Part shown: in pieces, positions 56,770 to 64,000 of the stretch
How positions within the stretch are numbered: the first letter of the stretch is position 1
Layout of the letters: each line of letters opens with the position of its first letter
Source of the DNA: Arabidopsis thaliana
Taxonomy: Eukaryota > Streptophyta > Magnoliopsida > Brassicales > Brassicaceae
Direction: 5' to 3'
Length of the DNA stretch: 64,000 nt
NCBI RefSeq assembly: GCF_000001735.4
Contig: NC_003076.8
Location: 4,774,001-4,838,000 of the forward strand
The notes under the pieces: generated by a model
Seen by the model: the letters and a program-made list of their open reading frames with translations, nothing else
What the model was told of the DNA's origin: nothing
Databases searched by the model: none
Made by a program: the position numbers and the translations under genes

Positions 56770-57747
56770 TGGAATAATTTGGTAATTTATTTACATTTCA
56801 GGTTACTAGTGTGTGATTGTTATTATTCATTTACAACGAGAATTAGTAGTTTCTAGTAAATTTCGTTACCAATTTCTTCCCGTTTACAAGAAAAAAAAGT
56901 ATTATATTTAAGAAAGCAAAAGCAAAAGACAAAAGTGTGTCATTGCGAGAGTAACAGAAGTGAAATAAAATAACGTTATTTATGTGTTCTTGTAAGGGTG
57001 GTATGATGAAGTTTACATCAATCGCAACAACTCTTAGAGTATTCGTCTTAGGATCGTGACGGATTGCATAGAACTAACTACTCCAGATCGTAATTTGCAT
57101 ATATAACCTCACCCGTGTGAGCAATGCCTCTAAAGTTTACAGTACTAGTCCTTATTAATAAACTTACTTTCAATGAAATCCTCCAAGACCCACGAATAAT
57201 CAAATGAATTACTCACGTCAAATCTCACTAAGCTACTACTCCTTTTTGTTAAACGTCCTAAACTCCTAATCTATATACTCAATAAGGAAATCTTTTTGAG
57301 TATACCTTAGGTAAAGGGCCAATAATAAACCCAATAAAGGCCCATTAACGTTAGGGCAATAGAGGTGCATTAAAAAGAGAGCAATAACTAATATGTTCGA
57401 GCCATCTTGATCAGTATCTCGTTGATTATTCTTGGTCTTCTTGCTATGCCTGCCTTTCCATGGCAAAACCCTAAATCTCTTGAAGAAAACTTTCTGCTCA
57501 AGAATCCCACTCCATTCTTTTTTTGTCGCCTTGATCTATTTGCCATCACATAACATACTTTATACAATCATTTAATACGACGAAAGAAAATAGATATATA
57601 GTGGCATAGGTCAAAATGAAAACAGCTGTCGTTAGATATGTAAAACAGAGTGTTGAAACAGAGCAAATCCAATGGTTCTCATATTATACAATATAATGAA
57701 TGTTAATGAGTCTTGAGCACTTTAAAAAGAGGTGTTTCTTTAGTTTA
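56770..57747. other. Convergent spacer SAG101 / NPF gene
   Basis: 3' UTRs of both genes. A minus-strand open stretch at 57266-57466 (MPWKGRHSKKTKNNQRDTDQ), with AAACCCTAAATC just upstream of it, looks like a leader-plus-start but has no recognised product. Confidence 0.4.
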
Positions 57748-60312
57748 TTAACAATTTGTATCACATTGATCATCATCATCACTTCTACTCTTGAAATGCT
57801 TGCAAATAACAATATACATCAAGAAGCTAATAGCACTTGTGAAAGCCAAAAGCCAATAATAGTTATCAAGTCTAGCTTCCGACATATCATCTGCAAACCA
57901 GTTATGTTTTCCACCTCTTGAGCTCGTGTAAGTCTCTATTATCGAAATCAACGCAGCACTCACAAAACTCCCCACACCGAAAACGCTTGTGTACAAAGCA
58001 AATCCCATTGTTCTCATGCTAACAGGAACCTCGCTGTAGAAGAACTCTTGCATTCCAACAACTGTGAAAATGTCCGAGATTCCCAATAGAATGTACTGAG
58101 GTAGGAGCCACAATATGCTTACGGGGTCCAAATTAGGTGTAGTCTTCATCATTTTGCTTATCTTTAGTCTTTTTCTTTCGACTAACGCGGCAATAACAAT
58201 GGCGATGATGGACAGGAACATCCCAATCCCCATTCTTTCCTTCACAGAAATACCCTTTTCGTTTTTCGTTAGTTTTTTGGCGATCGGTATCAAGATTTTG
58301 TCGTAGAAGGGCATAAGAAGGATTATGGATAAAGTGATAGTGCTTTGTAGTGTTGCTGGTGGGATCTTGAAGTTTGGTCCGATGTTTCTCTTCATAGTCA
58401 TACCTTGCTTTGTGAAAAAGGTCGCGGGTTGTTGGAATATAACTGCAAACATAAGAAGCATCGTCCATATAGGTAAAAGTCGAAGCAATAGCTTGACGGT
58501 TTCAAGCCCCGAAAAACCGGTTTTGCAGCTTTTATGATCATCAGGTAAGCTCTTGGTAGTAGTATTAGCTTCAGTGTTGCTACAGTTACATAGAGGCTTC
58601 TGATCTTGCAGCCTATATGTAGAAAAGAAAAGCAAGAAATTTAGAGATGTTTAAGCCTATATATTCGAACAAACCATATCCAAATATTTTTTTATGGATT
58701 GAATGTATTAAAGTAAAATAACTTACTCTAGTTCCATGGCATTTAAATCGTGGTCGTTAACAAGAGTGATCTTATTTCTTCCACACACTCTTTCTTTGAT
58801 AATCTCTAATATCCTTTGAAATGGTTTAGCTTTGAGGTCTGGATCAGCATAAACATAGACCCCGCAGCCACACAAGAACAAGAAGATCAACAACAACATC
58901 GAAGCGGTTGGGATTGCAAAACCGATAACCCATCCAAACGTGTCTTGGATGTAAGCCATGACGGTGACTCCTAGAAGACTACCGGCGCAGACACCAAAAT
59001 ACCACCATTGGAAAAACTGAGTCTTGCGGTTCGATTTGACTTCTTTGTTCTCTGAGGATGGCTCGTGGTCATTGTCATGGTCAAGGTCGTAGTCGAGCTG
59101 GTCAGCACCAAAGGCTTGTAGAGATGGGTTTAAGACGCCAAGGCCTAGAGCGACGAGGGAAAGTGAAGTGTAGAGGAAGTAAAGAGAGATTGTTTTTGTA
59201 GTCGAACGTGACCCAGCAAATGCCGTAAATGTCAATCCCACTAGACCCTTTGTTTAATACCAAAAAGCCAAACATTAGTAACTTACGTAATTACCAAAAA
59301 TAATTTATCTAACAACATAAATAAGAATTTGAAAGAATACTAAAATACCACTTTTATATTAATGATGACAAATTCAGTTACAATTACGGATTTTTTGCTT
59401 TTTTTTTTTTTAAATTTAATCCTATATATTTAATATCGCAAGATTTACAGCTGGCGAATAAATAATCAAGATTAGTGAGGAGTGATTCGAGTTCCATTAT
59501 TATAGTTGATTATACACTAGGCTTAACTATTTCTGATAAGATCCCCAATATCACATTATGGAACCAAACTTTACCAAATACAAGTTTAGAAAACGGTCGG
59601 TGAAAACAGTTTTTTTTTTTTTTTTTTTTTTTTATCGGGAAGATGCATCGAAATGGTTCAAATGCTTGGTACCAAACTACATACAGAAAAGACAAAAAAA
59701 ATATCAAGAAACGTTTTGTGTTATAAAGGTTCCATTTTTCAAGCAAATAGACCTCATAAAAGTGCGCAAAGAAGAGGGTCACATGATCAGGCATCATGCA
59801 TAAACAAACAAATTCGAGAAAAACAAATCTTTCAACTCTAACTCTAGGATTTGAGTCAGAAAAACTCGTTCAAAACATAAGTTGATGGGCTTCAATTTGC
59901 TCTCCTTTGTTATAAGACAATTTTATCGAAAAAGGCAACTTGTAAAAACAAGGAAAGGAAAGGGACCATTTGATTAACATGTTTGGTACAAGGAAATGAC
60001 TCTTGATTAGTAATAAAAAGATGGTATAGAAATAATTACCACAAAGTAGAGAGAAGAAGAAGCAAGGATGGTGAAGAATCTGTCCCAATAAGAATCGGCA
60101 AAAGGAGCAGAGAAGAGAGGCAACATGAAAGTGAAGCCACTCCAAGTGTTCACAGTCGTGGCTGCTCTTGAATTGCTCATCTTCACTACATCAGTTAGAT
60201 ATGTCACTAAGTTTGATGCAACTCCTTTGAATGCATATCTCTCTATCCCAGCAATCACTATGAGAAGAGCACAAGATTTACTAAGTCCTCTTCTTTTCTC
60301 TCCTCCAGCCAT
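57748..60312 (-). CDS. NPF5.8: NPF/POT-family transporter, likely NPF5.8 (NAET1)
   Basis: Membrane transporter of the NRT1/PTR family. Exons right to left: 60040-60312, 58727-59247, 57748-58612; 552 residues. Twelve membrane helices are expected: [18 protein letters not shown] in TM1, [19 protein letters not shown] after TM4, [20 protein letters not shown], and the C-half [13 protein letters not shown] and [20 protein letters not shown] (EFFYSEVP). The proton-coupling motif ExxER in TM1 is AGIER here, lacking the first Glu. The exon 2 acceptor was set at CAAAG/GGTCTAGTG to keep frame. From memory At5g14940 is NPF5.8, reported as nicotianamine exporter NAET1; the specific identity is recalled, the family is certain. 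A TATA-like TTATAAATAT lies at 60421-60430. Confidence 0.92.
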
Positions 60313-60420
60313 CAAAAGAGAGTATATTAAAGCTTGTGTTTGTGTGTGTGTGTGTGTATTGAGGGAGATAAAGAGAGAGAGAGAGAAGAAGAAGTAAGGT
60401 TATGCTTTGTGTGAGGAACT

Positions 60421-60430
60421 ATATTTATAA
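60421..60430 (-). promoter_or_regulatory. TATA box of the NPF gene
   Basis: TTATAAATAT on the minus strand, about 110 bp upstream of the ATG. The leader contains GA and GT microsatellites (60338-60394). Confidence 0.6.
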
Positions 60431-63400
60431 AGCTTTTAGACCACAAAATCTGGCTTTTTCTTTGAGAAAAGTTTTATTAATGTACACATATTTGGGTAGA
60501 AGCACACGCCTCTCTACATCTACATAATACATGTCTAAATATTTAATCTAAAATAGAATCATATTTCTTAAACGCCAAAACTTACTTATCTTTTAGTTCC
60601 TAGAAAACAAACTACCTTTCTAAAAAACAGAGTAAATATATATCTTCAGAGTATACGTTCTATATACGTTTCTGCTATATAAATCTTGTTTGTTAAATAC
60701 CTTTTAATTCCTCAACCACTTTTTATCTAGACTTTATTTTTAATTGAGTTTTATTCAATATATATATAAAGATACCCTGCATGTAGAAACTATTAACGGA
60801 TATTTTGTTTCCCTCTTTTTAGGATTTGTCTTTTACTCCTTTACTTGAAAAGAGATTGGGACAAGCACATTGCAAAAAAAAAAAAAAAAGGAGTTTGTAT
60901 ATAGATACGTGAAAATAATAGAACATTATGATAGTGTCACTATCGGCAATAATTAATTTTGGTCCATATATATAACACTTTTATTTTCATCTAATGCATT
61001 TCTCTTCTTAAAAACAAGTATATTTCAAATTGTTTATTGGAAGATAAAATCACATCCATAATATTATGTGTTACGTTAAGATTTAAGAATCCAATTTCCA
61101 TGCATATGAGACTAACGCGTACTAGTAATTAGGATTTTTTTCTTTCTTTCAACATTAGTGAATTATCTTTCCTCCAAGAGGGTATATATTATCCAAACTC
61201 AAATTAAAACCATTATCAAAAACTGTATAATAAATAACTAACAATCCTTGTTTCTTTGGAGATTTTCAGAAATTCGTATTTCTAGGAGTCTTTCTGACTT
61301 TAAAGAAGTTTTATTATTATTTTGGAAAATTAATTTATCAATCTGATGTTAATGTAATTGAAAAATATATTCAAAACTAAACAAAAGGGAAGATATATTA
61401 AAGTTGATCACTTTAGGGTTTGGCTTTGGAGAAAGATGTAGAGTGAGTGGCGATATGTCGACTTGCACCAACTTACAATTGTTAGCTTACGTGCGTAACA
61501 CTTCCTTTTTTCTTTTTCTTTTTGTTACATACCATCATGGTCTCTGAAACCACATGGTGAAACACTAAATATCACCATCCCAATTCCCACCATTAAATCG
61601 TTTAACCGATATACATGCTTTCTAGTACACAGAAAAAAATGATTATATCTTTTTATTTTAATAACGTAACCTAGTCGATTTACATGGTGAAAATGCTATA
61701 ATGGTTAGCAAGTATTCAAAAAAGAAGAAGATAAATATGTATTAATTATGATAAATACTTTTCACCCAAAAAAGTTCACGTTAATAATAGTTATATTTTT
61801 TTTTTTTGAAGCATCAAATTTGATCATTTCATGATTTCTTTTTTTTTTAACTCGTCAAATTTTGATCATTTCAGAAATTTATATATTTTATTCCTATTTC
61901 GAAATATTTAGGACAAAGTGGGTGACATTGTTCTAAATTAAAGGCTTAAGGATAAAGGAGCGTGTGTCAGTCGTGTGTGTGTTTGACATGTTGTGCTTTG
62001 GTTACTTTGATGATAATATGTAATTTTGTAGCATTAAAGTTATGGAGAGCTTTAAACCCTTCCTCAAAAAAAAACAAAAATATGATGGAGAGCTTAAAAC
62101 CAAACAAAAGTTGCATCGAGTCTAGATTATGGTTTTTGTGGTTATGAATTAATCTTCTTTCTATAACAAAATAACATCTATAAAAAAAAAAAACGTCGTC
62201 TCGCGATTTAATTAAACAAGTGTGGTTTAAATGCGATGTACAAAACTATGTCGGGGTGTCTTAATATACAGATAATTTAATTTAAAGTGCTATTCCTACT
62301 AAAAATGACACTAAATATTATCTTATCGCAAGAAAAAGTTAGGGATTAGTCAATCAACCATTGTAACGTTTCCATTTGATCCGTCATTATTCTCTCTTAT
62401 TACTATCGTTTGCTTTAAAAAGAATGTTTGGCCATAAACTTATCACGCCTAATTTGGCATATAATAACATTTAATCAATGATATCCAATTTATCTAGATT
62501 AGCTTAGCTAGTAACAGAATCATATGAATCTAGGTGTCTTTTATTTACTCGTAACTCACTCACTTAAATTATTTAATCAAAATTAACTTTGGTACGCCGA
62601 CAACACAACACTAGTTCCAAAGATAGTAGACTACTAGCTTTGGTCCGTATTTTTGTGTTTCTGCAACAAAAATATAAGCACTAACGTAATTACAAAAGAT
62701 CAATTTTCTTTTGGCAACAGTTACATATGACCCTATGTTATGAGAAATGACAAAGTATGTGTCTAGATTTTCGAGTTATAAAGGTTATTAAAAAATTAGT
62801 GGTAGAACAACGTTACATGAGAGTAAAGGTTATAATTTGCCATACCACCATGACTATTAGTTATACCTTTTCTCCTTTTTGGTTTCTTTCATAAAAAGAA
62901 AGATACAATATTTTTGGTGTCACTAGAGACTAATCCCCTCGTAGCTTACCTACATCAATTAACATTCGAGGATCCACTATCCAGTATCCACCACAGTTCG
63001 TTTCATGCACGATCCAATCATATAACAAATTCTGGTCACAAGTAACCTCTTAGGCTTTTTCTTTCTTCTTTTGCATTGCAAAAACGTACTTAAAAGATGA
63101 AAAATTTCCACAAGCTTCATAGATAAATTTGAAGTTAGAGAATAAGGAGTTAGGACCATATCTTTTGCACTCCAATTCAATCGAATGTGTATAACATATA
63201 GTTTATATACACACAACATAATAATCCCAGGCAAAATGGTAAAACTAATTAATATAACTTGTCTCAAAAAGAACCGGCCAAAAAAAACTAATGCCTTACA
63301 GTAGTTTTACATGGACACAGAGATGCTCCAGCTTCTACTCTCTCTTTTTGACAGTTCATGTTCCCGGCACAGCTTTTGTGAACAAGAAGAAGCCGATTCT

Positions 63401-63483
63401 GAGCCCAACCTCTTATAGTCAACGATCGTTTGAGGCCATACCAGCCAATAAATAGTCAACGTTCAGTCTTAAGTGTGTGTATT
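60431..63483. other. 3-kb AT-rich spacer
   Basis: Promoter side of the NPF gene and 3' UTR of the mannosidase gene (to about 63280). Several A/T homopolymers; no coding region supported. Confidence 0.5.
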
Positions 63484-64000
63484 TCACTTGTGAGGTCGCA
63501 GTTCAAGCTTATAAGCTCGTATTTCCATGGGAGAGATCGAGACACGTCCTTCCCGTGGCTGTGAACTATCTCGAGGTAGCTCTTGGTCATCGTACCCAAG
63601 AATCTCCATATCTTCTTGCAAGAGATTCAGTGAAGTTGGTTTTACCTTTGAAGCTGCAAGATCTTTGAACATGTCGGAAAAGTTTACTGGTTCATTAGCC
63701 ATGCTTGTGCAGTTTACTTGTCTTCCTTTATGGCAATAAGCTGAATCCCAAGCTCGTCTATTGAGGATAAGAGCGAACCTTGGCTTGTCTTCTTCCAATT
63801 GCTGAGAGTATTTGGATGGACGAGGAACCTTGAAATTTACAATGTGGAGGTCACATGGTAACGGTTTGGCTAAAGGAGCAAAGGAACCGTATTGTGGAAC
63901 ACGCACAGATATGTCTTGCGGTTTCTTGGCAATGAATGTGTTTATGGGGTAGTTTAAGTGAGCACCTATGAGGTGAGAGAGAAGCGAAGGGTTCCTCGGG
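63484..64000 (-). CDS. GMII: Golgi alpha-mannosidase II, C-terminal part (gene continues right)
   Basis: The last 171 residues of a GH38 mannosidase, which in the Golgi removes two mannoses from GlcNAcMan5 N-glycans to allow complex-type maturation (Arabidopsis HGL1/GMII, At5g14950). The minus frame is open to the window edge and its last exon carries SLLSHLIGAHLNYPINTFIA, VRVPQYGSFAPLAKPLPCDL, RFALILNRRAWDSAYC and ends YKLELRPHK. These are the C-terminal beta domains, without catalytic residues; the active site lies outside the window. No intron is visible in this part. Confidence 0.93.
   Translation of the reverse strand, partial: PRNPSLLSHLIGAHLNYPINTFIAKKPQDISVRVPQYGSFAPLAKPLPCDLHIVNFKVPRPSKYSQQLEEDKPRFALILNRRAWDSAYCHKGRQVNCTSMANEPVNFSDMFKDLAASKVKPTSLNLLQEDMEILGYDDQELPRDSSQPREGRVSISPMEIRAYKLELRPHK

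Noticed and set aside
57266-57466. 66-residue minus ORF MPWKGRHSKKTKNN in the SAG101/NPF spacer
   Set aside because: It has a credible-looking start but no homology that I recognise and no continuation; kept only as a note in the spacer entry.

Overview
This window is nuclear DNA of a flowering plant and matches the upper arm of Arabidopsis thaliana chromosome 5 (the At5g14770 to At5g14950 interval). The identification rests on recognising, exon by exon, formate dehydrogenase, P5C reductase, CNGC18, KUP8, GASA14, SAG101, an NPF transporter and Golgi mannosidase II, all with GT-AG introns (one GC-AG), AT-rich spacers and LTR retrotransposons. Locus names are from memory of the reference map. 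Exon coordinates were read by eye; for each spliced gene the summed exon lengths keep one open frame.

Layout. 1-1703: PPR protein, minus strand, running off the left edge. 2025-2331: foldback/MITE-like element. 3043-5190: mitochondrial formate dehydrogenase FDH (+). 5191-9060: AT-rich spacer with helitron-like palindromes. 10058-11508: ARM/HEAT-type protein (+). 12190-13618: P5CR (-), converging on it. 13631-26858: a 13.2-kb nest of LTR retrotransposons starting 12 bp upstream of the P5CR start codon. It is bounded by the two LTRs of one minus-strand element and contains a non-autonomous element with its own gag-like ORF, fragments of at least three other elements, an intronless PPR gene (18072-19868) and a captured copy of a piece of P5CR. 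28099-30977: GPI mannosyltransferase APTG1/PIG-B (-). 31887-33759: family-1 UDP-glycosyltransferase (+). 34268-36897: CNGC18 (-). 40244-43667: KUP8 (+). 44056-46477: NHL-repeat membrane protein (+). 47019-47534: unrecognised plant protein (+). 48676-49587: orphan C-terminal part of a DEAH-box helicase (-), probably a retrocopy. 49815-51196: plastid HMA-like protein (+). 52598-53761: GASA14 (+). 54754-56769: SAG101 (+). 57748-60312: NPF-family transporter (-). 63484-64000: 3' end of Golgi alpha-mannosidase II (-).

The genes do not form a pathway or operon; this is ordinary plant gene order. FDH (formate oxidation in mitochondria) and P5CR (last step of proline synthesis) are both stress-linked but unrelated in mechanism. 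APTG1 and CNGC18 are both, by published genetics, needed for pollen tube function. The most unusual part is the retrotransposon nest: its LTR carries a good TATA box in the same orientation as P5CR and may supply the P5CR promoter, arrays of CACGTG G-boxes lie in another LTR family in the nest, and a fragment of P5CR including intron sequence has been copied into one of those LTRs. No tRNA, rRNA, CRISPR array or prokaryotic feature was seen.
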